Source: Ochotona curzoniae
Lineage: Eukaryota > Chordata > Mammalia > Lagomorpha > Ochotonidae
Direction: 5' to 3'
DNA length: 64,000 nt
Assembly: GCF_017591425.1 (NCBI RefSeq)
Contig: NW_024466599.1
Span: forward strand, 30,806,001-30,870,000
This document shows, in pieces, positions 1-11,450 of the stretch. The notes below the pieces were generated by a model. That model was not told where the DNA came from. It ran no database searches and saw only the letters and a program-made list of their open reading frames with translations. Position 1 is the stretch's first letter. Each line of letters opens with the position of its first letter. A program made the translations under genes and the position numbers.

Positions 1-155
1 ACCCAGAGGAAGCTCCTGGCTCCTGCTTTTGGGCCTGCCTAGCCCTGGCCGTTGTGGCCATTTGAGAAGTGAACCAGCAGATGGAAGACTTCTCTTTCCC
101 TCTGTCTCTGCCTCTCTGTATCTCTCTTTCAAATAAATAATAATAATAATAAATA
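1..155 (+). mobile_element. C-SINE, 3' half cut by the window edge
   Basis: It matches the second half of the lagomorph C-SINE: AGCTCCTGGCTCCTGCTTT, GTGAACCAGCAGATGGAAGA, a CTCT-rich run and a CAAATAAATAATAATAATAA tail. The 5' part lies before position 1. Confidence 0.85.
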
Positions 156-1125
156 GCAGCAGTAGGCATTGCCCATTGCATGACAGTGCTCTAGAAGCTG
201 GTGGCCAACAGCTGCCTCCAGCAACCAGCCAAAGCCACCTCATTTAACACATACCAAATGAAAGCCCATAGATGCTTATTAAGGAAGAGATTAACTCATC
301 TTCTTAAGTAGCATTTTAATTAAAAATGACTTTTCTGGGCTTATATCCACAAAGGTATATATTGCCAGAATGTAAGATTTAACAAGGTCTAGTTCTATTT
401 TTTTTTTCTAGTTTTTGTTTCTATTCAAAAGCTCAATACTTCCCAATCCTTTTCACGTCAAGGTGCACATAGAAAGTAGTTTTTCTTGGACACACTGGGG
501 AAAAACCAGTTGCTGCGGCTCCGCAATCTGCAGGTGCCTGCTTGGTGCCCCCGGAACCCTGAGGGCCCCTCTAAGCCACTCTCACACTGCCCTGTGAGCT
601 GAAGGATTTGGTGGAGACCTTGGTACATGCACAGTCAGGCCTCCGGGGAGGCTCTGCCCTCATCCCCCTCAGCCAGGGAGCCTCCTGAGAGAGACCAGTC
701 CTCTCCCTCCTCACTCAAGTCCTCAAGAAGAAAGGGTGATTCTGGCTAATGGGGGAACAGCAAGAGGAAGCCTTCTCTTTAAAATCATGACTGTTGCCAG
801 AAACAAAACAAAAAACACTGACCAGCAATCCATTTTTAACTTCCAACCTCAGCGTAATTTCATGCTTTTGTTCTGGAATTTCCATTCTGAAATTATATTT
901 TCTGGGCATAAAATAAACAGCAGTGGACAAGGGCCAACATCTTAGGTCACCAAATGGAACCTATCAAGTCATGTTTCATTTACAGAACATTTTGCACAAT
1001 TGTTTCACAATTTTGTTCTTTCAAGAAACATGAAAAGACAGTAAAATTCTTAAAGCATCAAGCACTGTCTTATATGGATACAATTTTTAAAGATGGAAAT
1101 GATAACTAAAAATTATACTCAGTCA
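156..1125. other. Intron, nothing recognised
   Basis: Unique-looking AT-rich intron. Open frames at 415-597 and 736-945 have no homology I recognise and no splice context. Confidence 0.6.
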
Positions 1126-1216
1126 TTTTTTTTCAAAGATTTAATTTTATTTATTTGAAAGAGTTAGAGGGCGGGGGAAGCAGCAGCTTATCCCTCTGTG
1201 TCACAATGCTGGCCCT
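1126..1216 (-). mobile_element. C-SINE remnant with a large internal deletion
   Basis: The tail side (CAAAGATTTAATTTTATTTA, TTTGAAAGAG) joins almost directly to the head end ATGCTGGCCC, so about 230 bases of the usual element are missing. Confidence 0.6.
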
Positions 1217-1289
1217 TATCACAAATTTTAATGGCACAGTATTAGTAAAAATATTTTCTATAAACATTTCTTTCTTATTCTTCCTTTAT

Positions 1290-1645
1290 TAAAAAAAATG
1301 ATTCACTCATTTATTTGAAAGGCAGAACATCAGAGAGAAAGGGAGACAAAGAAATAGAGGTGGGAGGTGGAGGGGTGAAATCTTTCATCTGCTGCTGGTT
1401 CAAATCCCACATGGCCGTATGATCCAGGGCTACATCAAGCTGAGGCCAAGGGCCAAGATCTCCATCCAGGTCTCCCACACGGGTGGCAGAGGCCCAAGTG
1501 CTTGGGTCATCTGCTGCTGCTTTCACAAGTGTATTAGTAGGGAACTGGATCTGAAGCAGAGCTGTTGGAGTCAGAGCCAGCATGCCCATGTGGAATCCTG
1601 GCATTCAAGTGGTATCTTAACTTGTTGCACCAAACTGTCACACCC
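1290..1645 (-). mobile_element. C-SINE, old subtype
   Basis: Reverse-oriented copy with TTTATTTGAAAGGCAGA, a GAGAGA region, a degenerate middle and a head around the CACCAAACTGTCACACCC end. It is diverged, with ATTTGAAAGG typical of older copies. Confidence 0.75.
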
Positions 1646-1652
1646 AAACAAT

Positions 1653-1981
1653 TTCTTAAAAAAAGATTTGTTTGTATTTATATGAAAGGCATACTTACAG
1701 AGAAGAAGAGACACACAGAGAGATAGAGAGAGAGAAAGAAATCTTTCACTTGCTGCTTCACCCTGCAAACGGCCACAATGGTTGGAACTGAGGCAATCTG
1801 AAACCAAGAGTCAAGGGTTCCTCGGGAGTTCCCATGTGGGTGTACTTGTGCTATTCTCCACTGCTTTCCCAGACACATTTGCAGGGAGCTGGATTGAAGA
1901 GACGCAGCTGGGACTTGAACCTGCATCCAAATGGATACTGGCATCACAGGGGCCTATTTAACCTGCTATGCCACGATGCCC
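1653..1981 (-). mobile_element. C-SINE, old subtype
   Basis: Reverse copy directly after the previous one: AAAAAAAGATTTG, a tail-side GAGAGATAGAGAGAG run, GGAGCTGGATTGAAGA-like box and the ATGCCACGATGCCC head. Confidence 0.8.
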
Positions 1982-2047
1982 TTCCTCCTTCTTTATTTTC
2001 AAGAGATTCTGCTAGAATGTACAGTTAAGCTTTACTGCCAATTTTAC

Positions 2048-2352
2048 TTTTAAAAATACATTTATTTTCATTTTATTTGAAAGGCAGGGAGCCAGAAAAA
2101 GATCTATCCACTAGTTTATTTCCCAAATGACTGTGACAGCCAGAGCTAAGCTAGGCTGAAGCCAGGAGCCATAAATTCAATCCAGATGTCCCATGTGGGT
2201 TGCAGGGACCTAACTACTGGAGCCGTCATCTGTTGCCTTGCAGGGTGCATATGAGCAGCCAGCTAGATCAGAAGGAGAGCAGCGGGCACATGAACCAGGC
2301 ATCCCAATACAGAACATGGGCGTCCCAAGCTGCAGCTTAACCATTACTCTGC
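2048..2352 (-). mobile_element. C-SINE, old subtype
   Basis: Reverse copy with TTTATTTGAAAGGCAGGGAG, GAAGCCAGGAGCC and TCCCATGTGGGTTGCAGGG. The head is degraded. It is the fourth copy in the 1.1-2.4 kb stretch with the same orientation. Confidence 0.75.
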
Positions 2353-2568
2353 AGATATATCTGTGCCTATTACTATTTTTGTATTTATTTCCATTGCTTG
2401 GGTGGGTCTGTAGCAAGGAAGGTTGGTCTCACTCAGCTTTGTGAAGTCATTGTTTCACACAAGTAGCCAGCACAATCAGCCCACAAAGGTAATACAGGAC
2501 TGACCTGCCTCTCTTTTGAACCACATGTTGTGTCACCTGCATAGAGTCTGACTCTGACCCCAACACAC

Positions 2569-2905
2569 TTTTTAAAGACTTTTAAATGTATTTATTTGAA
2601 GGGCAACTAACAGAGAGACAGAAAGAGGGAGAGGGGAAGAAAGGAATCTACCTGTTGGTTCATTTTCTGAATGGCCACAAATGCCAGGGTTGATCCAGAT
2701 GGAAGCCAGGAACCAGGAATTCCATCCAGTTCTCCCAAGCGTGTGCAGGGGCCCAAGCACAGCATCCTCTGCTGCCTTCCCAGGCACACTAGTGGGAAGC
2801 TGGCTCAGAAGCAGAGCAGTCAGGACTTGCACTAGTGCTCTGATCGGGGATGTCAGCACTGGAAGCACAGCTCCATGTGATGCTCCACAAGGCACAGCAT
2901 TTGGG
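2569..2905 (-). mobile_element. C-SINE, old subtype
   Basis: Reverse copy from TTTTTAAAGACTTTTAAATG through CAGAGAGACAGAAAGAGGGA, GGAAGCTGGCTCAGAAGCAG, to a worn head near GGCACAGCATTTGGG. Confidence 0.75.
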
Positions 2906-4233
2906 GTGCTGTAGTGGAAAGCATAAATGGCTCCAGAGTCTCCCTTTGTAATTGACCCTCTGTCTGGCCCCTTTATCTTCTGTTCCCTGCCCCCTCCTCA
3001 CTTTTTTTTTTTCTGTATTGCATATTGGCTTCTATCCCGTACTTTGAGCCAACTCCCGTTTTACCAACTCCTGAGACAGGGTAAGTTTGACTCTGTGTCT
3101 GCTGAATTAAATTCAACCTTGAACACTTCTGTATGGGTCCATCTCCTCCCAGAAATGGAATTCACAATTCCTACAGTTGTCCAAGATGGAGAAGTTTCGT
3201 CAACCCCTAAGGATGACAGAGGCTTGGTAATTGTGAAATTGGCCATAGTCTGCATGGCAGGGCAAGGTATGTGTATGTGGAAATTGTGTATTTTCAGGCT
3301 GGGAGCATTAAACGGAGGAAGAAAAATAAATGATGACAGAGAGAAAAGTGGAAGGAGGAGGAAATAGTTATGCCAGTTGTGTGGCTCCTCTGGATTTCAC
3401 CAATTTGTGTCCATTTCTATGGGGTTGATAGACTTTGTTTCCAAATCAAGTCAAATCAAATTAGATTTAAAGAGATTAACTGAATGGGAAGGTATAAAAG
3501 AGCAGAGGTGGGCTCTTGGCTTGGTTTCCCTTGCCCTGTGAAGTTGCTATTCGCTTCACATCAACTATCAAAGCAGCAGCAGGTTCTATGTAGAAAGGAC
3601 AACAGGCTTTCCAGCTCAGCATCTGAACTAGCAGTACTACCTCCATGACTGGATGCAGGTCACCCCCTCAGGCTGACAACAGCTTCCTCATTAGAGTCAG
3701 GGGACTGTGCCCCATCCTCAACACATACACACACAGCACAGCACATCTGTCCTGCTCCTCTGCCTGTCTGCGAAGGGCATTATGAAATCGCACATATAAT
3801 TCAGGTGAAGCGCAGGGTGTACTCTGATGTTTATTTTACTTCTCTCATGGCAGACCTGGCAGATGTGTTAAACCGATGCTCAGCTCCACAGCCAGAAAAG
3901 TGGTTTTGACTCCAATTCTCTAGCAGAAATCAACGATCCAAACTGAGAAGGAAACCACATAAACATCAAAGTGTTTAAAAGGCCCGGCTGGTACACACTG
4001 AGAAAATTCCACAGCAGAGTTCACTGAGAAGTGAGATTGCTCAGGCCATTGAAGAGATGTGTGGAGTAGCGAAATCACATGGCTTTACTGAGGATAAAGG
4101 GAGGCTTTTGACCAGAAGAGAAAGATAAATGCAAACTGGTTTTATTCAACACATCTGTCTTTCTTTTTGCCTGCACAAAAGAGTCTGAGTCAAGAAAGGG
4201 CAAGGGTCGCCTCAATATTTTTACGCCGTCAGA

Positions 4234-4267
<34 letters not shown>

Positions 4268-4388
4268 AAAAGAGATAGGAAATGAAAAACTCAAAATCCA
4301 AACTCTGATTTCAAAGGGTAAATATTTCTTTATGAAACTTTAACATCTGCATTAAGTACCAGAGCCATGATTTCCCAAGATTGTATAC
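2906..4388. other. Intron, no recognised element except a poly(A) run
   Basis: This contains the longest open frame of the window (2927-3367, 146 codons), which has no recognisable domain and no splice signals. A TATA-like GGTATAAAAGAGCAG at about 3491-3505 suggests a possible LTR, but I could not match a family. Confidence 0.5.
4235..4264 (+). repeat. Poly(A) run, 30 A
   Basis: Pure run of about 30 A after CGTCAGAC. It could be the tail of a retroposed sequence lying before it, but I recognise no source sequence upstream. Confidence 0.9.
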
Positions 4389-4710
4389 GGGCCTGTCGCA
4401 GTAGCCTAGTGGCTAATGTCCTCACCTTGCACGCACCAGGATCCCAAATGGGCACTGGTTCTAATCCTGATGGAGCCACTTCCCATTCAGATCCCTGCTT
4501 ATGGCCTGGGAAAAGCAATTGAGGACAGCCCAAAGCCTTGGGACCCAGTACCTGTGTGGGAGACCCAGAAGAGGCTCCTGGCTTCTGGCTTTGGATTGGC
4601 ACAGCTCTGGAGAGTGAATCTTTGAATAGATTTTCCTCTCTATCTCTCCTCTCTGTATACCTGACTTTTAAATGAAAATAAAATCAATTATTAAAAAGAA
4701 AAAAAAAAAA
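4386..4710 (+). mobile_element. C-SINE, pika-type, nearly full length
   Basis: Head GGGCCTGTCGCAGTAGCCTA, then GTGGCTAATGTCCTCACCTT, middle GACAGCCCAAAGCCTTGGGA, tail CTGACTTTTAAATGAAAATA and poly(A). Short flanking duplication AAGATTGT (4378-4385 and 4710-4717). Confidence 0.9.
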
Positions 4711-4717
4711 AGATTGT

Positions 4718-6165
4718 GGATCCTACTTTTCCTCAATAGAGAACTTCCTGAACTCTAGTACGATATCTCAGGGGTGATACGTAATCTAGTAATAAGGTTC
4801 AGTCCCAACATGGAGAATTTTGGCCACAAAAGCAGACCGTTAATTCTACTTAACAGATGAGGCAGTGCTGCCAGTGTTGTTCCCGAATGAGGTCATGTTC
4901 ATGGCTCTTATCGAGCCTTTATTAGGAGTTAATGTCATTTACTCCTGGCTTTTACGAACCTGCTGCATAATCTCACCTTTCCTGATGTGCACTGTTTCCA
5001 GCCATTTCAACACTGCAATTAGGAATCTCTATTTTTTTTAAAAAAACGATTAGGAAATGAGCCCTACATGTTTTGCTTTCCTCTTCTTTTTTTTTTTTTT
5101 TCCATATATACATATATATATATTTTTCAAGTCCTGCCTGTAATTTGAGTCATTTTTTGCATGGTTTCAGAAAAGCCAGAGATCAGCACATTTCTTATTT
5201 TCAAGATATACTGTAGAAAGTCTCTGAGGATTGATATATTTATGTAAACATTTTCAAAGATGTCAAAATGCATAATTCAAGAAAATGTTCTGTGAAAGAA
5301 TTTGTTTTCTGATTACAAAATGATTTCCTGGTTTTGAAAAAAAAACATAATAATAACAGTTTGATATTTACTTAGCTGGCCCTGCAGGTCCCAAGGAGAT
5401 TATCATCCTTTACAGGCCCAACCATCTTTTCCAGGTGCAGGCCATCAACTGATTTCAAAAGTAGCTTGATGCTGAGAAGGAATCTCCATGCTGTAGAGAG
5501 GAAAGAGTTCTTCCCAACTTAACCCCTTCTGTTCACCCTAGGAAGCACAGGGTGCAAGAGTTTCATTATGACACAGATGTGACACCTAATGGACATGACA
5601 CCACATGCTGCTGGCTCCCTTTCTTCAAGCAGCATAATCCAAGCTTCATAAAGACAGGAATCTGACCAACAGCACAATGACCCCCAACTGCAAGGCTGGG
5701 GGAGTTTTCTGGCATGGCTTCATTCCCTCTGTGACAAAGGGCAACATCCCCAGTCCTAGCACCCTTGGCTAAGTGAGCCTTTGCCTGCCCCCGTGGTTCA
5801 CAATCCATCTAGCAGAAAAAGCAAAGCTTGAGACCATAGGCAGGCTCAAGAAACCATGTGTTAGCTGCCAGGCAGACTGGTAAAACATGGCCAGACTAGT
5901 GGGATGGGAGGTGTGCGAGAGACAGGAGTGGGGTGGGGTGTGGGTGCGTGAGCTGTGCGACTGGTCAAGAGCCCAAGGAGAAGTTGCAACCACACTACCT
6001 CTTATGAAGCTCAGCCACGAAGTGGGTCTTCGACAACAAAAACCTGATGGCTGATCCTCCCGACATCGAACCTTCCTCCCAACTCAGCTGCAGCTCACAC
6101 TTGGAGAAGCCCGTTATGCTTTACTGATTACTGCCCCTCCCTTCAAACAGGTGGCAGAGTCTTTC
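4718..6165. other. Intron, nothing recognised
   Basis: AT-rich to neutral unique sequence. The only structure seen is an alternating AT tract at 5103-5123. Confidence 0.6.
5103..5123. repeat. AT-alternating tract
   Basis: CATATATACATATATATATA-type simple sequence next to a poly(T) run. Confidence 0.8.
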
Positions 6166-6169
6166 AGCA

Positions 6170-6290
6170 TCGTAAGTTAGAACTTGCTTGAGCAAATGGC
6201 CACTCTGGGCTTCAGTAGTTCATCTTTTAAACCGAGACAATATTTATGCTTGCCTCTCTCTTCACCATAGGGATATAGTGAACATCCAAA
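6170..6290 (+). mobile_element. MIR, diverged
   Basis: Weak match to the MIR centre: GGGCTTCAGTAGTTCATCTT followed by AAACCGAGACAATATTTATG, in place of the usual CTCAGTTTCCTCATCTGTAAA..GGG..AATAAT pattern. Confidence 0.45.
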
Positions 6291-6639
6291 GAACACACCT
6301 GCTTAAGAGTTTATCTTGAAGACACTATCAAAGACTCCACTGTGTTATCTGACACAGATGTTCTCAGAGTGTGATCCGGGACCCTCATGGGTCCAGCAGG
6401 TCTGCAGGATCAACTACTTTCAAAGTGATGTGAAGATGTTGATTTCCTCCTTCACTGTCCCTCATGGATACACAGAGGAGTCTGCCAGAGGCTACAAGGT
6501 GATGATGTCATCACCCTGACAGATAACGGAACAGGCATTGTGGGTTCTTGTGTTTCGGTGATTTCTCGGTTTTACTCCTTAGATAACGATATACAAAATC
6601 TCGTGAGAACCCTCAATAACTTTTAGGAGGGTGAAAATG

Positions 6640-7025
6640 TCCTCAGGCCAAATGAGAACTACAAGCCTAGAATCTAAGTCCCACCCAGTTACCAGATGGG
6701 CTAACCTCTTCTCCACCAGGAGTGTCCTTCCCTACCACTCTCTCTGCCTCATGGATTCTTTCCCTCTCGTCAGCTGGCTAACCTCCTTCAGTGACTGCTC
6801 AGATGGCATTTTATCTGAGATTCTGCCTGACATCTCCAAGCCAGGCCAAGAGGCCCTGCCATGGGAACATGTAGCACTTGATACACTGCCCTGCAATTGC
6901 TTATCTTCGGTCATTTTCTGTCCTTGGTTCTTTCAATTGCACAAGGGCTGCCTTACATCATAGTTCTGACAGTGATGCTGTTGTGCACAGTACTTGTTCA
7001 AAAGGTATTTGTTGAACATTCAAGA
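6640..7025 (+). mobile_element. L2 3' end
   Basis: It resembles the L2 LINE terminal region: CTTTCAATTGCACAAGGGC, GTGCACAGTACTTGTTC and the end GGTATTTGTTGAACATTC, a diverged form of the AATATTTGTTGAATGAA terminus. Confidence 0.55.
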
Positions 7026-7140
7026 CATCCAAGGGAGAAAGGGAATCTTACCTAGAGGGAATTACTTACTTCCTATATTAGTTTACATTATAGTACTGGC
7101 TCATTAAAACTATGAGATTAACACCAATAAGAACTATCTG

Positions 7141-7335
7141 TATCATTAAGTACTAGACCCTATCCAAACCACTTCAAAAGCAATCATTCATTTAGATCTC
7201 ACAGAATCTCTATGAGGCATATGCTACAATAACCTGCAAACCAAAAACAAAGACACAGATGAGCAGGCAGTGTGGGTGGATTTGAGGCTCCTATCAAGAC
7301 TCAAGGCTCTTGAGTCCCATGCCTTGAACCACACT
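7141..7335 (-). mobile_element. MIR
   Basis: Reverse MIR: CATTTAGATCTCACAGAATC, TCTATGAGGCATATGCTACA, then the ACAGATGAGCAGGCAGTGTG region and TCTTGAGTCCCATGCC. Confidence 0.7.
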
Positions 7336-7455
7336 ACAGAATGCCTTGTAATACAGTAGTATAGCCTTCAGGCTAATCATATGTACTGAGGCCTTAAGGT
7401 CACCTCTCAGTTCTCATAAAACTAGGAACATACCTAATATTTAAATCCTACATGG

Positions 7456-7790
7456 AGGGCCTGATGCGATGGCTCAATGGCTAAATCCTCTCCTTGCAAA
7501 TGCCAAGATGCCATATGAGCACCAACTCCTCTCCTGGTTGCTCCACTTCCCATCCAGATCCCTGCCTGTGGCCTGTGAAAGCAGTCGAGCATGGCCCAAA
7601 GTCTTGGGACCCTGCATCCGTGTGGGAGACCCGGAAGAGCTCCTGGTTCCTGGCTTTGGATTGGCTCAGTTCTGCCCCTTTTCAGGAATGAACCAGCAGA
7701 GAGAGGATCATTCCCTCTGTCTCTCCTTCTCTCTGTAAATCTTACCGCTTTTCCAATAAAAATAAAATAAAATAAACCTAAAGGAAAAAA
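7456..7790 (+). mobile_element. C-SINE, pika-type
   Basis: GGGCCTGATGCGATGGCTCA head, CCCATCCAGATCCCTGCCTG, GACCCTGCATCCGTGTGGGA, GACCCGGAAGAGCTCC, tail AATAAAAATAAAATAAAATA. The open frames in and opposite it are SINE artefacts. Confidence 0.92.
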
Positions 7791-8446
7791 ATCCCACTTC
7801 CAGTATAAATAGTGACAGAAGCCACGGGAACAAAGGTGATCATCAATCCTACCTATTCTCATGGTAGGATTTAAGTTAGGACTGTTTCAATAAGGACTCT
7901 ATTTCTCATTCATCTGTTGTACTTTAGTCTCTTCTAAAACAAGTGCTATGTCAAAAATAATGAAAATAAATCAATATGTTCATTCAAAATAAACTTTGTC
8001 CCACACTGCAGGGGAACGAGGAGGGAAAAGGTTTGCTATAGGACCGACTCTGCCTTCTGTGTGTATTCTCCTAATGCTTCATGGGCTCACTTGTCTCTCT
8101 TCAGAATACTCATAGCTTCATCCTGAACTAGGCGCTGGTCCTGCAGATGCACTTGATGGAAAAGAGCAACTCTACAGGGTTCAGAGAGGAGCTTAATGAG
8201 AATGGATATCACAGAAAACACAAGGTTTAATACAAAAGATAACGTGATGAAACTGTGTAACACTGTAGTCATGTCTGGTATGGCAAAAGCATATTCAAAA
8301 AAAGAGCTGATCTTTCAGCCATAGGAAAAAAAATTTACCGGTAAAGATAAAATCTTGTGTATCTAATCCTTACCTGCTAACAGCACATGAGAACAAAATT
8401 CATCATATGGCATTTGACATTAATTACACCACGTAATTCTACTTAC
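7791..8446. other. Intron downstream of the 169-nt exon
   Basis: Unique intronic sequence of the next THADA intron. A reverse frame at 8087-8272 ends in a stop and matches no THADA segment I know. Confidence 0.55.
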
Positions 8447-8615
8447 CTGAAGAAGTGTTCCATGAATATGGTTTTGCCGGAGACACTGGTCAGTGCAGTT
8501 GGGAAGTGAGGCCAACAGAGTTTGGATGGTATTAGGAATCTGGTCTAGTGTAACAAATGGGACCAAGGCCCGAGCTGCCATCTCACGGGAGCGGTAGACA
8601 GGTGAGCGTCCACAC
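8447..8615 (-). CDS. THADA: THADA internal exon, 169 nt (third of three)
   Basis: The acceptor TTTCTTCCTAG follows a good pyrimidine tract, and the donor is CAG|GTAAGT, full consensus. The first base completes the split arginine (FIM-R), then 56 codons begin CGRSPVYRSREMAARALVPF and continue through LPNCTDQCLRQNHIHGTLLQ to a phase-0 end. The SREMAARALVPF helix and the CTDQCxRQNHIHGTLLQ block are among the most conserved parts of THADA/Trm732 proteins, so identification is secure. The reading frame is intact across the junction with the 132-nt exon. The next exon, expected to begin VFHLLQAY in human, lies below position 1, because nothing like it is seen in 1-8446. Confidence 0.96.
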
Positions 8616-8756
8616 CTAGGAAGAAACAGAAATGCAAAACTATTCAATATTCCTCTCCACATCTATGTTTTCACAGTAATGATATTCTATCAGGTGCAGG
8701 CTGCAATATCAAATCTGGAGGAGCAAGGGTCAGGAATATTCCTTATTTCAAATGAT

Positions 8757-9050
8757 TTTTAAAAATACTTGCCTGGGACTAGTCCTTGTTTTATATGTAC
8801 CAGGATCCCATTTGGGTGCAGGGTCATATCCCTGCTGCTATGCTTCCTTTCCAGCTTCCTGCTTGTGGCCTGAGAAAGCAATCAAAGACAGCGCAAAGCC
8901 TTCTTGGGACCCTTTACTCATGTGGGAGACTTGGAAGAAGCTCCTGGCTCTTAGCTTTTGATTGGCTTAGCTCTAGCCATTGCGGCCATTTGTGAAGTAA
9001 ACCAGCAGATGAAAGATCTTTTTCTCTGTATCTCTTTCAAAACAAACTTC
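8757..9050 (+). mobile_element. C-SINE with perfect 16-bp target-site duplication
   Basis: Flanked on both sides by CCTTATTTCAAATGAT (8741-8756 and 9051-9066), so the insertion borders are exact. The body is diverged: GTACCAGGATCCCATTTGGG, CTTCTTGGGACCCTTTACTC, GTGAAGTAAACCAGCAGATG. Confidence 0.93.
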
Positions 9051-9066
9051 CCTTATTTCAAATGAT

Positions 9067-11100
9067 ATTCTTTTGTATTTGTATTAGCTCTAAAGGTGAC
9101 TCTACATTTGTAAAAAAAAAAAAAAATCAACAATATCTAGAATTCCAGCCACAGAAATTACATAGATAAGTTTATAGTTATGTAAAGAGCAAGAGTGAGT
9201 GCTTATTTTTAATAACCAAACAACTATTGCTTGTAAAAGCCTGTGTATCAAATCTTGACAATGAGCAAAAAAACTGTGGTAAATGCCAAGAGTAAAATAG
9301 TCATTATTGTGTTTGAGCAAATGATAAACAGATGATCTCTACTTTACAGTTACAGGAAGCCTGAAGTTGGAAGATGGAACTCAGGGAAGCAAGTGTGATT
9401 CCAGAAAATCACCGGAAGCCAGTAAGTTGTTTCAAGCAGGAACAGAGGTATAAAGCAAGGGTAAAAATGCTCAGGGAGATGTATGTGGTTGAAGTCAAGG
9501 CTTATCAATTAGTCTGAATGTTAAGATGAGAATGTGGGTCACACATTCATACTGCGGAGTGTCTCAAATGGTAGCCCACGTGGTTTGAACTTACTATGAA
9601 AGGATAAAAGATGGTTGTCCTCCAAGTCACAGAATCATTGCTTCTACGCCGATTCACACCCATGGACACACAGGACTATGTGAAGGTCATTGAAAAAACA
9701 GATAATCTCAGGGGATATTAAGTTGCAAACACTCAAAACCTGAGAGGCTCCAACCATTTTGCTGAAGACTGAGGCTAAAGTTCCACATGTAAGTCCTGGC
9801 ATAAATGAGCTCCTGATTAGAACTTTCAAGAATTCATGACATTATAGCCAATGAAAAAACGAACTCAAAGTATTCAGCTGTCAAGATTAGGACAGGGAAC
9901 AACAGAAGAGAAAAGAGATTGCCTCTTGATCATTTTCAAAATTAATCTGTGTTCCAAGAGGAAATTACAGACTCACATGGCCTTGTAGGATAGGCAGCAC
10001 AGAGGACCAAATGTCTATGACCAAAATGTCTGTTACACCCCAGAAGTATCATCCTCTAACATGACAGTACAAATACAATTTTTGTACAAATGGAATAACC
10101 CTGACAGGATTTCATCATGGGAGTGGTGAGGAGGAGGAGGTAAGGAGAGAAAAAAGAGGTTTAGAGTAAGTGAAAACACAGTGTCACTTTTCTATCACCA
10201 TGTAGTTTCAAGCCTGAGAAGCAACTGATGCCCATCATTCTCTGGGAAGACATGTCATCCTACAGAAAGGGACCAGGTGACAATAGGTAGCTCAACAATT
10301 TCTACTGTTCTTTGGTTAGGTTCAGTCAAGTCATGTATTTTCTCAATTGATTTTCCCTTTAAAATGAATATCTAATCTGTAATTGCTAAACACAATAAAA
10401 TACTTGCTTTAGTCTGCAGGGGGTTGAGGTGGGGTGGTAAGAAAACTTCATCTGACAAAGAAAATATACTGAAAATGTCAGCAAGCTTAATTAGCAAATG
10501 ACCTCACTCAATACAGCATAGTCATTTGTTAGAAGCTTCCCTGGCTATCTGTCCTCCATCCTTCCATCTCTCTCTCTCTTTCTTTCTCTCTCTTTCTCTC
10601 TCTCTCTCTCACACACACACACTCACACTCTCTGCCTTATAGTGTTTTATGTTACCAAAAAGGCTCTTGTATATAAATGTTTCTTTTCAAATACAAATAA
10701 CTCTGACATAGTTACAGATGTTTAGTTTTCAATTAGCAGTAACTGTACACTAAAGAATGCCCCTCCTTTTGCCCCCAACCTCTTGCAAATGATGATTTCC
10801 CAAAGGAATCTGGCATCCATACAGCAGGAAGAATGGAAAGTGGGAAAAAGGCCAGAATTTTCTACTTTCGGATATCCTGGGTTAGGGGACTTTCCAAATG
10901 CACACAGCCAGGTTAAAAAAGAAAAGATCTCCTCACAAAAAGTAATGCAATTACAGAAAAAGAAAGAGAGGAAAGCCACTTTTTAAAGTGATACTTAAAT
11001 AACATTCATTTTAAAGCAATGATTAAATGTAATTTCAAGCTTTTTTCTACTGCAAATTGCTTAAATGGAAGTATAGATTACAGTCAAATTTATATACACA
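9067..11100. other. Intron, mostly unique
   Basis: I see no gene or dispersed repeat here, apart from the pyrimidine/CA microsatellite at 10567-10628. Confidence 0.6.
10567..10628. repeat. Compound microsatellite (TC)n-(CA)n
   Basis: Interrupted CTCTCTTT blocks run into CTCTCTCTCTC and then ACACACACACAC. Confidence 0.95.
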
Positions 11101-11106
11101 CACACC

Positions 11107-11196
11107 AGGGCCCTCCAAAAAGTTTGTGACAAAGTAGAATTTTGGTGCAAGGTGTTCTTATAATTCAATTTTCCATGAAATACCTGAAAGCCCCTC
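11107..11196. mobile_element. Short inverted-repeat transposon (MITE-like)
   Basis: Ends AGGGCCCTCCAAAAAGTTTG and TTTTCCATGAAATACCTGAA..CCCCT are imperfect inverted copies. The inside has TTTTGGTGCAA. It is the same family as the element at 22235-22355. It resembles mariner/Tc1-type mini-elements; the exact family is not assigned. Confidence 0.6.
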
Positions 11197-11329
11197 CTAT
11201 ATCATATATACATCAAGCAAAAAGCATTTCCAGCTACTTTTTTCGTAAGCTACTAGGGAATGAAGAGGATCTGATGAGAAAATTTAGCATCTAGTAGTTA
11301 TAAAGATTGAAAACTAGAGTACCTGGATG

Positions 11330-11450
11330 TTCACTCTGCTTGAAAAAGTTTTGCGACTTGCCCAAGTCTGAGTAACATATCTGAGGCTCAAGAACTGGCA
11401 CTGCTTTATCCCCAATGCTCTGATGTGAAGTCCAGGCCACTCTTCAATAT
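11330..11450 (-). mobile_element. MIR fragment
   Basis: Reverse MIR pattern TGCGACTTGCCCAAGTCTGA followed by CAAGAACTGGCACTGC, matching the conserved GACTTGCCCAAGGTCAC core. Confidence 0.65.

Noticed and set aside
2927..3367. Longest open frame in the window, 146 codons, plus strand
   Set aside because: Low-complexity F-rich stretch, no recognisable domain, no splice signals, and wrong strand for THADA. Frames of this length are expected by chance in 64 kb.
3480..3620. GGTATAAAAGAGCAG as a TATA box promoter or LTR
   Set aside because: A single motif only. No LTR ends, no poly(A) signal in the right place and no match to an LTR family I know.
8087..8272. Reverse frame just downstream of the THADA 169-nt exon, ending ILKRDK and a stop
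   Set aside because: It does not match the expected next THADA segment (VFHLLQAY...). I see no convincing acceptor, so I do not call it an exon.
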